From NCBI RefSeq assembly GCF_036226605.1, contig NZ_CP109000.1, forward strand, positions 7,126,501 to 7,190,500: a stretch of 64,000 nucleotides of DNA, read 5' to 3'. This document shows, in pieces, positions 25,567 to 34,097 of the stretch (its first letter is position 1; every line of letters begins with the position of its first letter). A program made the position numbers and the translations under genes. A model generated the notes under the pieces. It saw only the letters and a program-made list of their open reading frames with translations. It was not told where the DNA came from and did no database searches. The stretch comes from Streptomyces sp. NBC_00704 (lineage in GTDB: Bacteria; Actinomycetota; Actinomycetes; Streptomycetales; Streptomycetaceae).

Positions 25567-26318
25567 AGCGCCGGCTCCGCTTCCGTGCTCGCCAGGATCT
25601 CCGCGATGTGCACGGGCCGCATCCCGGTCCGCAGCCGGGACATGGTCCCGCCGATGTGCATCAGACAGGAGTTGTCGGCGGCGCACAGCACCTGCGCGCC
25701 CGTCGACTCGGCGTTGCGCACCTTGTCGGCGCCCATCGCCGCCGAGACGTCCGCGTTCTTCACCGCGAACGTGCCGCCGAAGCCGCAGCACTCGTCGGCA
25801 CCCGGCAGCTCGACCAGCTCCAGGCCCCGGACGGCCTGGAGCAGCCGCCGGGGCCGGTCCCCGAGGCCCAGCCCGCGCAGCCCATGACAGGTGGGGTGGT
25901 AGGTCACCGTGCGGGGGTAGTACGCGCCGACGTCGGTCACGCCGAGCACGTCGACCAGGAACTCGGTCAGCTCGTAGGTCTTCGGGACCACGGGGGCCAC
26001 CGTGGCGGCCAGCGTGCCGCCGCGCCCCTCGGCGCGGGCCCGCTCGCCCATCCGCGGATACAGCTCGCGCACCATCGCCCCGCACGATCCGGACGGCGTC
26101 ACGATCGCCTCGTACTCACCGAATACATCGGAGAAATGGCGGGCCAGCGGCTCGGCCTCATGGCGGTAGCCGGTGTTGTAGTGCGCCTGGCCGCAGCAGG
26201 TCTGCGCCATCGGGAAGTCGACCTCCACGCCCAGCCTGGTCAGCAGTTTCACCACCGCGCGGCCGGTTTCCGGATAGAGCGTGTCGTTGACACAGGTCAG
26301 GAACAGTGCGACACGCAT
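25563..26318 (-). CDS. lutA: Lactate utilisation protein A (CCG domains)
   Basis: A 251-residue protein with two Cys-rich CCG domains: PMAQTCCGQAHYNTG near residue 37 and GADECCGFGGTFAVKN near 175, plus paired SGSCGAM and YHPTCHG. These bind the iron-sulphur cluster that transfers electrons in LutABC. GAGGAGCCGCG precedes the ATG. It follows rhaB by 71 bases; a LutR-type palindrome lies in that gap, so it can be controlled separately from the rhamnose genes. Confidence 0.95.
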   Translation of the reverse strand: MRVALFLTCVNDTLYPETGRAVVKLLTRLGVEVDFPMAQTCCGQAHYNTGYRHEAEPLARHFSDVFGEYEAIVTPSGSCGAMVRELYPRMGERARAEGRGGTLAATVAPVVPKTYELTEFLVDVLGVTDVGAYYPRTVTYHPTCHGLRGLGLGDRPRRLLQAVRGLELVELPGADECCGFGGTFAVKNADVSAAMGADKVRNAESTGAQVLCAADNSCLMHIGGTMSRLRTGMRPVHIAEILASTEAEPAL

Positions 26319-26337
26319 CGCGGCTCCTCGGGGTAGG

Positions 26338-26348
26338 TCATCGGATGA
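26338..26348. promoter_or_regulatory. LutR-type operator TCATC-G-GATGA
   Basis: An 11-bp palindrome with a one-base centre, 19 bases before lutA. It matches the TCATC-N-GATGA box I recall for the GntR-family regulator LutR. A minus-strand -10-like TACTCT (26358-26353) would place the start point inside it. No GntR gene occurs in this window. Confidence 0.65.
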
Positions 26349-26389
26349 GTGAAGAGTAGTCCGGCGTCGCGGTCCGGGGGAGCCCCGGG

Positions 26390-27835
26390 TCAGCGCGCGG
26401 CGAGCCGGGCTTCCGCCTCCCGCCACCGCGCGGCGTCCCCCCGCGGCTCGTAGCGGGTCAGGGGCTGCGTGCGGGCCAGCAGCCGGCGCATGTCGCCGCG
26501 GTCGCCGACCAGCCCGTGCGCCCGCGCCTGGACGAGCACGTTGCCGAGCGCCGCGGCCTCCGTGGGACCGGCCACCACCGGCAGCCCGCAGGCGTCTGCG
26601 GTGAGCTGGCACAGCAGCGCGTTGCGGGTGCCGCCGCCGACGATGTGGACGACGTCGACCGGGTGGTCCGCGAGCCGCTGGGCGTCGGCGATCGCCCGCC
26701 GGTGGGCGAGGGCCAGGGAGTCGAGGATGCAGCGGGTGATCTCCCCGGGCGTGCGCGGAACCGGCTGCCCCGACGCCCGGCACGCCTCGGCGATCCGCTC
26801 CGGCATCCGTCCGGGCGCGAGGAAGGCGGCGTCGCCCGCGTCCACGACCGACCGCAGCGCCGGCACGGCGGCCGCGTCCCGCAGCAGAGCGCCCAGCTCG
26901 GGACCGCCCCAGGCCCGCACGCACTCCTGGAGCAGCCACAGGCCCATGATGTTGCGCAGATAGCGGACCGTGCCGTCCAGTCCCAGCTCGTTGGTGAAGT
27001 TCGCGGCCCGGCCCGCCTCGGTGAGCACGGGCGCCGCCAGCTCCAGCCCGGCCAGCGACCAGGTGCCGGTGCAGATGTAGGCGAAGTGCGCACCGGCGGC
27101 GGGCACGGCGGCCACGGCGGACGCCGTGTCGTGCGAGCCGACGGTGGTCACCGGCACCGGACCGGTCAGTCCCGTCTCCTCCAGCACCTGGGGCAGCAGC
27201 AGTCCCGCCGGGTCGCCGGGCCGCCGCAGCGGAGCGAACAGCTCCAGGTCGACGCCGAGCCGCGCGGCGACGCCGCGGGCCCAGTCGCCGGTGCGGGGGT
27301 CGATCAGCTGCGTCGTCGAGGCGTTGGTCAGCTCGGTGCCCTGCTCGCCCGTCAGCCAGTGGGACAGCAGGTCGGGGATGAGCAACAGCCGTCGTGCCTG
27401 CGCCAGTTGGGCCGTGCCGGCGGCCGCCGTGAGCTGGTACAGGGTGTTGAAGGGCGCGTACTGCAGTCCCGTCGCCGCGTACAGCTCGGCCGCCGGCATC
27501 GTGGCCCACACCTTCTCTGCGACGCCCTCGGTGCGCGCGTCCCGGTAGTGCACCGGGTTGCCCAGGAGGGCCCCGTCGGCGTCCAGCAGGCCGTAGTCCA
27601 CGGCCCAGCTGTCGATGCCGACGGAGTCCACCTGCCCTGCCGCCCGCAGCCCGTCCAGCATGCCCGCGTACAGGGACAGCACGTCCCAGCGCAGTCCCTC
27701 CGGCACCCGGACCGGCCGGTTGGGGAAGCGGTGGGCCTCGGTCAGCTCCAGGGCGTCCGGGCCCACCCGGCCGACCATGACGCGCCCGCTGGACGCGCCG
27801 AGGTCGACGGCGGCGTACGACTTCACGGCCGTCAC
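26390..27835 (-). CDS. rhaB: L-rhamnulokinase
   Basis: A 481-residue FGGY-family sugar kinase that phosphorylates L-rhamnulose. The phosphate-1 motif is AAVDLGASSGRVM, with YGLLDADGALLGNPVHYRDART typical of RhaB, and the FGGY C-terminal signature region includes VVHIVGGGTRNALLCQLTAD and VAGPTEAAALGN. I chose GTG at 27835, which overlaps the aldolase-fusion stop by 4 bp like other junctions in this operon; GTG at 27826 is the alternative. Confidence 0.94.
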   Translation of the reverse strand: MTAVKSYAAVDLGASSGRVMVGRVGPDALELTEAHRFPNRPVRVPEGLRWDVLSLYAGMLDGLRAAGQVDSVGIDSWAVDYGLLDADGALLGNPVHYRDARTEGVAEKVWATMPAAELYAATGLQYAPFNTLYQLTAAAGTAQLAQARRLLLIPDLLSHWLTGEQGTELTNASTTQLIDPRTGDWARGVAARLGVDLELFAPLRRPGDPAGLLLPQVLEETGLTGPVPVTTVGSHDTASAVAAVPAAGAHFAYICTGTWSLAGLELAAPVLTEAGRAANFTNELGLDGTVRYLRNIMGLWLLQECVRAWGGPELGALLRDAAAVPALRSVVDAGDAAFLAPGRMPERIAEACRASGQPVPRTPGEITRCILDSLALAHRRAIADAQRLADHPVDVVHIVGGGTRNALLCQLTADACGLPVVAGPTEAAALGNVLVQARAHGLVGDRGDMRRLLARTQPLTRYEPRGDAARWREAEARLAAR

Positions 27836-29871
27836 CGGAGGAAAGCGGCCGCCACACCCGCGTCGACGGGGATGTGCAGCCCGGTGGTGTGGGTCAGCTC
27901 GCCGCCGGTCAGCGCGAACACGGCGTTGGCGACGTGCTCGGGCAGCACCTCGCGCTTGAGGATGGTCCGCTGCGCGTAGAACTCGCCCAGCTTGTCCTCC
28001 TCCACCCCGTACACGGCCGCCCGCTGCGCGCCCCAGCCGCCCGCGAAGATGCCGGACCCGCGCACCACGCCGTCGGGGTTGACGCCGTTGACGCGGATGC
28101 CGTGCTCGCCCAGTTCGGCGGCGAGCAGCCGGACCTGGTGGGCCTGGTCGGCCTTGGTGGCGGAGTAGGCGATGTTGTTCGGGCCGGCGAAGACGGCGTT
28201 CTTCGAGGCGATGTAGACGATGTCGCCGCCCAGCCTCTGCGCGATCATCACGCGGGCCGCCTCGCGGGACACGAGGAAGGACCCGCGGGCCATGATGTCG
28301 TGCTGGAGGTCCCAGTCCTTCGCCGACGTCTCCAGCAGCGGCTTGGAGATCGAGATGCCGGCGTTGTTGACGACCAGGTCGACCCCGCCGAAGGCGAGCG
28401 CGGCGGCCTCGAAGGCGGCGGCGATCTGCTCCTCGGACGTCACGTCGACGGTGACGGCGACGGCCCGGTCGGGCCCGCCGAGCTCCTCGGCGACGGCGGC
28501 CGCGTTCTCGCCGTTCAGATCGGCGACGACGACGCAGGCGCCCTCGGCGGACAGCCGGTGCGCGATCGCCCTGCCGATCCCGCTGCCGCCGCCCGTGACC
28601 AGCGCCACCCGGGTGGCCAGGGGCTTGGGCCTCGGCATCCGCTGGAGCTTGGCCTCCTCGAGCGCCCAGTACTCGATGCGGAACTTCTCCGACTCCTCGA
28701 TCGGCGCGTACGACGACACCGACTCGGCGCCCCGCATCACGTTGATCGCGTTGACGTAGAACTCGCCGGCGACCCGGGCCGTCTGCTTGTCCTTGCCGAA
28801 GGAGAACATGCCCACGCCCGGCACCAGCACGATCGCCGGGTCGGCGCCGCGCATCGCGGGGGAGCCGGGCTCGGCGTGCCGGGCGTAGTAGGCGGCGTAC
28901 TCCTCGCGGTACTCGGCGTGCAGCTCCGCCAGCCGGGCGACGGCGTCCTCCAGGGCGGCCGTGGGCGGCAGGTCCAGGACGAGCGGCCGCACCTTGGTGC
29001 GCAGGAAGTGGTCCGGGCAGGAGGTGCCGAGCGCGGCGAGCCGGGGGTGCTCGGCCCGTGCCACGAAGTCCAGCACGGGCTCGGAGTCGGTGAAGTGCCC
29101 GACCTGGGGCCGGTCCTGCGAGGCGATCGCCCGCACGTGCGGGGCGAGCGCGGCGGCCCGCCGCCGGCGCTCGTCCTCCGGCAGCGCCTCGTACCCGGCG
29201 ACGACCGGCCCGAACGGCTCGGCCCTCCCCTTCTGTGCGAGGAACGCCTCGGCGGTGCGGATGATGTGCAGCGAGTTGCGCTCGCACTCCTCGGCGCTGT
29301 CGCCCCAGGCGGTGATCCCGTGGCCGCCGAGCACCACGCCGATCGCCCGCGGGTTGGCCTCCTTGACGGCGGCGATGTCCAGTCCGAGCTGGAAGCCGGG
29401 CCGCCGCCACGGCACCCAGGCGACCGCGTCGCCGAAGCACTCGGCGGTCAGCTTCTCCCCGTCCGCCGCGCAGGCGAGCGCGATCCCGGAGTCGGGGTGC
29501 AGGTGGTCGACGTGGGCGGCGTCGACGAGCCCGTGCATGGCGGTGTCGATGGACGGGGCTGCCCCGCCCCTGCCGTGCAGGCAGTAGTCGAACGCGGCGA
29601 CCATCTCGTCCTCGCGCTCGACGCCCGGATAGACGTCGACGAGGCCGCGCAGCCGGTCCAGCCGCAGCACGGCGAGCCCGGACTCGGTGAGCGTGCCGAG
29701 GTCGCCGCCCGACCCCTTCACCCACATCAGCTCGACGTCCCCGCCGGTGACGGGGTCGGTGGCGGTCCCCTTGGCGGAGGTGTTGCCGCCGGCGTAGTTG
29801 GTGTTGCGCGGGTCGGCGCCGAGCCGGCGGGACCGATCGATGAGGGCGGCGGCTTCGGGGTGGGTGGACAT
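27832..29871 (-). CDS. rhaEW: Bifunctional L-rhamnulose-1-phosphate aldolase / L-lactaldehyde dehydrogenase
   Basis: A 679-residue fusion. Residues about 1-390 form a class II aldolase (AraD/FucA-like; zinc histidines in HVDHLHPDSG and LGGHGITAWG). Residues about 420-679 form a short-chain dehydrogenase with ALVTGGGSGIGRAIA (cofactor loop), NNAGISISKP and catalytic YSATKADQ. The fusion splits rhamnulose-1-phosphate into DHAP and L-lactaldehyde and oxidises the latter to L-lactate. This RhaEW type is known from Chloroflexi, Bacillus and actinomycetes. It starts with ATG after AAGGAAAC, 114 bases from rhaI. Confidence 0.95.
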   Translation of the reverse strand: MSTHPEAAALIDRSRRLGADPRNTNYAGGNTSAKGTATDPVTGGDVELMWVKGSGGDLGTLTESGLAVLRLDRLRGLVDVYPGVEREDEMVAAFDYCLHGRGGAAPSIDTAMHGLVDAAHVDHLHPDSGIALACAADGEKLTAECFGDAVAWVPWRRPGFQLGLDIAAVKEANPRAIGVVLGGHGITAWGDSAEECERNSLHIIRTAEAFLAQKGRAEPFGPVVAGYEALPEDERRRRAAALAPHVRAIASQDRPQVGHFTDSEPVLDFVARAEHPRLAALGTSCPDHFLRTKVRPLVLDLPPTAALEDAVARLAELHAEYREEYAAYYARHAEPGSPAMRGADPAIVLVPGVGMFSFGKDKQTARVAGEFYVNAINVMRGAESVSSYAPIEESEKFRIEYWALEEAKLQRMPRPKPLATRVALVTGGGSGIGRAIAHRLSAEGACVVVADLNGENAAAVAEELGGPDRAVAVTVDVTSEEQIAAAFEAAALAFGGVDLVVNNAGISISKPLLETSAKDWDLQHDIMARGSFLVSREAARVMIAQRLGGDIVYIASKNAVFAGPNNIAYSATKADQAHQVRLLAAELGEHGIRVNGVNPDGVVRGSGIFAGGWGAQRAAVYGVEEDKLGEFYAQRTILKREVLPEHVANAVFALTGGELTHTTGLHIPVDAGVAAAFLR

Positions 29872-29985
29872 GGAGTTTCCTTACTTCTCAGGAGAGGGCG
29901 AGCGGACTTACCAGGGGGCGCGGGGAACTGCGCGACCAGCCTCGTGCGGCCCGCACCCCGCGACGGGACAGATCACCGCGGACGC

Positions 29986-31164
29986 TCACGCGCCCCAACC
30001 GGCCTGCTCCCCGCCCACCCGCTCGGCGATGATCTTCTCGGCCCACCCGGACCGCCGGTAGGCGCCCATCGGGTCGGGGTCCAGCCCCATCTCGCCGCGA
30101 ACCTCCGCGAGCAGCGGCCGCACGTCCGTGTTGTACGCGTCCATCAGGACGGCGTTGGCCTCCAGCACGTCCCCCGAGGCCTGCGCGGCGGCCAGCGCCG
30201 AGCGGTCGACGAGCAGTGCCTTGGCCGTCGCCTCCTGCACGTTCATCACGGAGCGGATGATGGCCGGGATCTTCGCCTCGATGTTGTGGCACTGGTCGAG
30301 CATGAAGGCGACGTCGGCGGAGAGGCCGCCGCCGCGCACGACCTCGTACATGATCCGGAACAGCTGGAAGGGGTCGGCGGCGCCCACCATGAGGTCGTCG
30401 TCGGCGTAGAAGCGCGAGTTGAAGTCGAACCCGCCGAGCCTGTCCTCCCGCAGCAGCGTGGCGACGATGAACTCGATGTTGGTTCCGGGCGCGTGGTGCC
30501 CGGTGTCGACGACGACCTGCGCCTTGGGGCCCAGCTTCAGGCAGTGCGCGTACGCCGTGCCCCAGTCGGGCACGTCCGTCGAGTAGAAGGCCGGCTCGAA
30601 GAACTTGTACTCCAGCAGCATCCGCTGTCCGTCGCCGAGCCGCGCGTACACCTCGGCCAGGGCCTCGGCCAGCCGGTCCTGCCGCGCGCGGAGGTCGTCC
30701 TGGCCGGGGTAGTTGGTCCCGTCCGCGAACCACAGCTTCAGGTCGGCCGAGCCGGTCGCGTCCATGATGTCGACGCACTCCAGCAGATGGTCGACGGCCT
30801 TGCGCCGGACCGACGCCTGCGGGTGGCAGACGCTGCCGAGCTTGTAGGCGTCGTCCTGGAAGGTGTTGGAGTTGATCGCCCCGAGCTTCACGCCCCGGTC
30901 CTCGGCGTGTTTCGCAAGTGCGGAGTAGTCCTCCACCTTGTCCCACGGGATGTGCAGCGCGACGGTCGGGGCCACCCCGGTGAACGCGTGCACCTGTGCG
31001 GCGTCGTCCAGCTTCTCCTGCGGGGTGCGGGGCACGCCCTGCTGGGCGAACACCTTGAACCGGGTCCCCGAGTTGCCGTACGCCCACGACGGTGTCTCGA
31101 CGGCCTGGGTCTTCAGCGCGGCCTTCACCGCTGCGAGGTCGGTCACTTCGGGCTCCTGTGACAT
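29986..31164 (-). CDS. rhaI: L-rhamnose isomerase (RhaI type)
   Basis: A 392-residue metal-dependent aldose-ketose isomerase converting L-rhamnose to L-rhamnulose. It resembles the Gram-positive/Pseudomonas-type RhaI rather than E. coli RhaA: SWAYGNSGTRFKVFAQQGVP near the start, ALHIPWDKVEDY, KLWFADGTNYPGQDD, LLEYKFFEPAFYSTDVPDWG and VVDTGHHAPGTNIEFI carry the usual Glu, Asp and His metal ligands. It is the first gene of the leftward rhamnose operon, read from the divergent centre at 31165-31464. Confidence 0.95.
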   Translation of the reverse strand: MSQEPEVTDLAAVKAALKTQAVETPSWAYGNSGTRFKVFAQQGVPRTPQEKLDDAAQVHAFTGVAPTVALHIPWDKVEDYSALAKHAEDRGVKLGAINSNTFQDDAYKLGSVCHPQASVRRKAVDHLLECVDIMDATGSADLKLWFADGTNYPGQDDLRARQDRLAEALAEVYARLGDGQRMLLEYKFFEPAFYSTDVPDWGTAYAHCLKLGPKAQVVVDTGHHAPGTNIEFIVATLLREDRLGGFDFNSRFYADDDLMVGAADPFQLFRIMYEVVRGGGLSADVAFMLDQCHNIEAKIPAIIRSVMNVQEATAKALLVDRSALAAAQASGDVLEANAVLMDAYNTDVRPLLAEVRGEMGLDPDPMGAYRRSGWAEKIIAERVGGEQAGWGA

Positions 31165-31229
31165 CGGTCCGGAAGACCACCCGCGGCGGCTGCAAGGCCT
31201 TTCGCGGACGCTTCTGGAAACGCCGGTGA

Positions 31230-31241
31230 TGAAACGATTCA
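31230..31241. promoter_or_regulatory. LacI-type operator TGAAACGATTCA (rhaI side)
   Basis: An imperfect palindrome (TGAA/TTCA arms around ACGA) located just downstream of the predicted rhaI promoter start point. It shares the TGAAAC half-site with the site at 31395 on the transporter side; both are likely targets of the LacI regulator at 38185. Confidence 0.7.
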
Positions 31242-31248
31242 GAACGGG

Positions 31249-31277
31249 AAGCTATGAGCCCGCGGGGGGAGTGTCAA
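31249..31277 (-). promoter_or_regulatory. rhaI promoter (-35 TTGACA, 17 bp, -10 TAGCTT)
   Basis: On the minus strand a consensus TTGACA (31277-31272) is followed after 17 bp by TAGCTT (31254-31249). The start point would fall near 31242, directly against the operator. Confidence 0.7.
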
Positions 31278-31327
31278 CCCCCCGGGCCTGGCTCGTTGTC
31301 CGTGACCGCTGTGTGACCTTCGGCTAT

Positions 31328-31340
31328 CGAAAAGTTTTCG
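31328..31340. promoter_or_regulatory. Central palindrome CGAAAAGTTTTCG
   Basis: A 13-bp AT-rich palindrome in the middle of the divergent region, just upstream of the transporter -35 box. It could be an activator site, an auxiliary operator or a bending element; its sequence differs from the TGAAAC operators. Confidence 0.5.
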
Positions 31341-31351
31341 ACACGTACCCA

Positions 31352-31381
31352 TTGACGTGACATAGCCGTCATGCCTAACGT
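31352..31381 (+). promoter_or_regulatory. Rhamnose transporter promoter (-35 TTGACG, 18 bp, -10 TAACGT)
   Basis: TTGACG at 31352-31357 and TAACGT at 31376-31381 give an 18-bp spacer. Transcription would begin near 31388, immediately before the operator at 31395. Confidence 0.65.
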
Positions 31382-31394
31382 CCCGGCCATCCAG

Positions 31395-31406
31395 TTGAAA
31401 CCTTTC
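31395..31406. promoter_or_regulatory. LacI-type operator TGAAACCTTTCA (transporter side)
   Basis: A near-perfect palindrome (TGAAA/TTTCA around CC) just downstream of the predicted transporter start point and 59 bases before the ATPase start. It pairs with the 31230 site. Confidence 0.75.
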
Positions 31407-31464
31407 ACGACGCCGTGACGGCCCTCAGGGGCATCGATGCACGGACGTCGTCGAGGAGCCACCC

Positions 31465-32982
31465 ATGACCCACCCGTCCGACACGGGACCTGCCCCGGTG
31501 CTGGCGCTCAGGGACGTAGCCAAGTCCTTCGGCGCCGTACGCGCCCTGCGGGGCGTCTCCCTGGAGCTGTTTCCAGGCGAGGTCCACGCCCTCGCCGGGG
31601 AGAACGGCGCGGGCAAGTCGACCCTGATCAAGACCCTCGCGGGGGTGCACCGACCGGACGCCGGCCGGGTGCTGCTCGACGGCGAGCCCGTCGTCTTCCA
31701 CGGTCCCGGCGACGCCCGCGACGCCGGCATCGCCGTGATCTACCAGGAGCCCACGCTCTTCCCCGACCTGTCGATCGCCGAGAACATCTTCATGGGCCGC
31801 CGCCCCCGGCGCGCCCTCGGCCGCATCGACCACAAGGCCACCCACGCGGCCACCGCCGCCCTGATGAAGCGCCTCGGCGTCCGGCTCGACCCCGACCGCC
31901 CGGCGCGCGGCCTGTCCATCGCCGACCAGCAGATCGTCGAGATCGCCAAGGCGCTCTCCTTCGACGCCCGCGTCCTGATCATGGACGAGCCGACCGCGGC
32001 CCTCACCGGCAGCGAGGTCGCCCGCCTCTTCGGCGTGGTGCGCACCCTGCGCGAGCAGGGCGCGGCGGTCCTGTTCATCTCGCACCGGCTGGAGGAGATC
32101 TTCGAGATCTGCGGACGGGTGACCACCCTGCGCGACGGCGCCTGGATCGCCACCGAACCGGTCGAGGGCATGACGGAGGACGATCTGGTCCGCCGGATGG
32201 TCGGCCGCGATCTCGACGAGCTGTATCCCAAGCAGGACGTCACTCCCGGCGAGGTCGCCCTCAGCGTGCGCCGGCTGACCCGCGAGGGCGTCTTCACCGA
32301 CGTCTCCTTCGAGGTCCGCCGCGGTGAGATCGTCGGCCTCGCCGGACTCGTCGGCGCCGGCCGCACCGAGGTCGCCCGCGCGGTCTTCGGCATCGACCGC
32401 AGGGACGCCGGCGAGGTCGTCGTGGACGGCCGCCCGCTCACCAACGGCGCGCCCTCCACCGCGATGGCCGCCGGCCTCGCCCTGGTCCCCGAGGACCGGC
32501 GCGCCCAGGGCCTGGTGATGAACATGTCCATCGAGCGCAACATCGGCCTGACCGGACTGCGCACCACCGTGAAGGCCGGCCTGATGGACCGCGGCGCCGA
32601 ACGCAGCCGCTCCCTCGACTGGGCGGTCAGGCTCCAGGTGAAGTACGCCCGGATCGCCGACACCGTCAACACGCTCTCCGGCGGCAACCAGCAGAAGGTC
32701 GTCCTCGCCAAATGGCTGGCCACCGGCCCCAAGGTGCTGATCGTCGACGAGCCGACCCGCGGCATCGACGTCGGCACCAAGGCCGAGGTGCACCGGCTGC
32801 TGTCCGAGCTGGCGGCCGACGGGGTCGCCGTCCTGATGATCTCCTCCGACCTGCCCGAGATCCTCGGCATGGCCGACCGCGTGCTGGTGATGCACGAGGG
32901 CCGGCTCACCGCCGAGATCCCCCGCACCGAAGCCACCGAGGAAACCGTGATGGCCGCAGCCACCGGGAGGGCCGCCGCATGA
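31465..32982 (+). CDS. Rhamnose ABC importer, ATP-binding protein
   Basis: A 505-residue sugar-import ATPase with two fused nucleotide-binding domains (RbsA/MglA class). The first has Walker A GENGAGKST (45-53) and Walker B LIMDEPTAAL. The second keeps LSGGNQQKVVLAKWL and LIVDEPTRGID, but its Walker A region (GLAGLVGAGRTEVAR) is degenerate, as usual in this class. It energises rhamnose uptake with the next three genes. Its stop overlaps the first permease ATG (ATGA). Confidence 0.94.
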   Translation: MTHPSDTGPAPVLALRDVAKSFGAVRALRGVSLELFPGEVHALAGENGAGKSTLIKTLAGVHRPDAGRVLLDGEPVVFHGPGDARDAGIAVIYQEPTLFPDLSIAENIFMGRRPRRALGRIDHKATHAATAALMKRLGVRLDPDRPARGLSIADQQIVEIAKALSFDARVLIMDEPTAALTGSEVARLFGVVRTLREQGAAVLFISHRLEEIFEICGRVTTLRDGAWIATEPVEGMTEDDLVRRMVGRDLDELYPKQDVTPGEVALSVRRLTREGVFTDVSFEVRRGEIVGLAGLVGAGRTEVARAVFGIDRRDAGEVVVDGRPLTNGAPSTAMAAGLALVPEDRRAQGLVMNMSIERNIGLTGLRTTVKAGLMDRGAERSRSLDWAVRLQVKYARIADTVNTLSGGNQQKVVLAKWLATGPKVLIVDEPTRGIDVGTKAEVHRLLSELAADGVAVLMISSDLPEILGMADRVLVMHEGRLTAEIPRTEATEETVMAAATGRAAA

Positions 32983-34097
32983 CGGTGACCACCTCCGACC
33001 AAGCCCCCGTCGCCGAGGCGCCCCGGCCCGACGGCCCCCGGCTCGTCGACCGCGTGTTCAAGATGCGCGAACTCGCCATCCTGGTCGTCTTCCTGGTGAT
33101 GATCGCCGTCACCCAGGCCGGCAACAGCGAGTTCCTGTCCGAGCAGGGCATCAAGGACCTCCTGCTGAACGCGACCATCCTGGTGCTGGTCGCCACCGGC
33201 CAGTCCCTGGTCGTCATCACCCGCAACGTCGACCTGTCGGTCGGCTCCACCCTCGGCATCAGCGCCTTCGCCGCCGGCACGTACCTGCACGGCGGCGGCG
33301 ACCCGGTGATCGCGATCGTGCTGGCCGTCCTGCTGGGCGTCGGCTTCGGACTCCTCAACGGTCTGCTGGTCAGCCTCGGCCAGGTGCCCGCCCTCGTCGT
33401 CACCCTCGGCACGCTCTACATCATCCGCGGCATCGACTCCATCTGGGTCGGCTCCCGGCAGATCACCGCGGCCGACCTGCCGGACTCGTTCGTGGACTTC
33501 GGCTCCGGCGGCCTCGCGGCCGTGCCCTGGCTCGCGCTGGTCGCGCTCGTCGTCCTCGTCGCCACCGCCTACTACCTCAAGCACTACGGCAGCGGGCGCG
33601 AGCTGTACGCGCTCGGCTCCAACCCCGAGGCCGCCCGGCTCGCCGGCATCCCGGTGCGCAAGCGGATCCTCGCCGCCTACACCTTCTGCGGCGGCCTCGC
33701 CGGCCTCGCCGGAGCCATGTACCTCGCCCGGTTCGGCAACGTCGACTCCAGCACGGGCAACGGCTTCGAACTGACCGTCGTCAGCGCGGTCGTGGTCGGC
33801 GGCGTGGTGTTCACCGGCGGCTCCGGCAGCGTCTACGGCGCCGCCCTCGGCGCGCTGCTGCTCACCTCCATCAACAGCGTCCTGCCCGCCCTCGGCGTCA
33901 GCTCGGTCTGGGTCCTCGCCATCAACGGCGTCCTGCTCCTGCTGGCCATCGCGGTCGACCGGGTCGTGGCCGTGCGCGTGGCGTCCGCGCTGAAGAAGAA
34001 GTCGGCCGCCGCCAGGACCGCCGCCGCGACGACCCCCGCCTCGACGGCCCCCGCCACGAAGACCCCCGTCACGAAGGGAGACGCTCACGATGGCTGA
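32979..34097 (+). CDS. Rhamnose ABC importer, permease 1
   Basis: A 372-residue RbsC-like inner-membrane permease with about eight to ten hydrophobic helices. Family motifs are TRNVDLSVGSTLG and the coupling-loop-like GSNPEAARLAGIPVRK. The C-terminus carries a cytoplasmic Ala/Thr/Pro/Lys-rich tail of some 40 residues not needed for the fold. GGGAGG precedes the ATG, which overlaps the ATPase stop. Confidence 0.93.
   Translation: MTVTTSDQAPVAEAPRPDGPRLVDRVFKMRELAILVVFLVMIAVTQAGNSEFLSEQGIKDLLLNATILVLVATGQSLVVITRNVDLSVGSTLGISAFAAGTYLHGGGDPVIAIVLAVLLGVGFGLLNGLLVSLGQVPALVVTLGTLYIIRGIDSIWVGSRQITAADLPDSFVDFGSGGLAAVPWLALVALVVLVATAYYLKHYGSGRELYALGSNPEAARLAGIPVRKRILAAYTFCGGLAGLAGAMYLARFGNVDSSTGNGFELTVVSAVVVGGVVFTGGSGSVYGAALGALLLTSINSVLPALGVSSVWVLAINGVLLLLAIAVDRVVAVRVASALKKKSAAARTAAATTPASTAPATKTPVTKGDAHDG

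Noticed and set aside
27874..31161. A 1095-codon plus-strand frame opposite the rhamnose catabolic genes
   Set aside because: Antisense shadow of rhaEW and rhaI; composition is Gly/Val/Asp low complexity with no motif.
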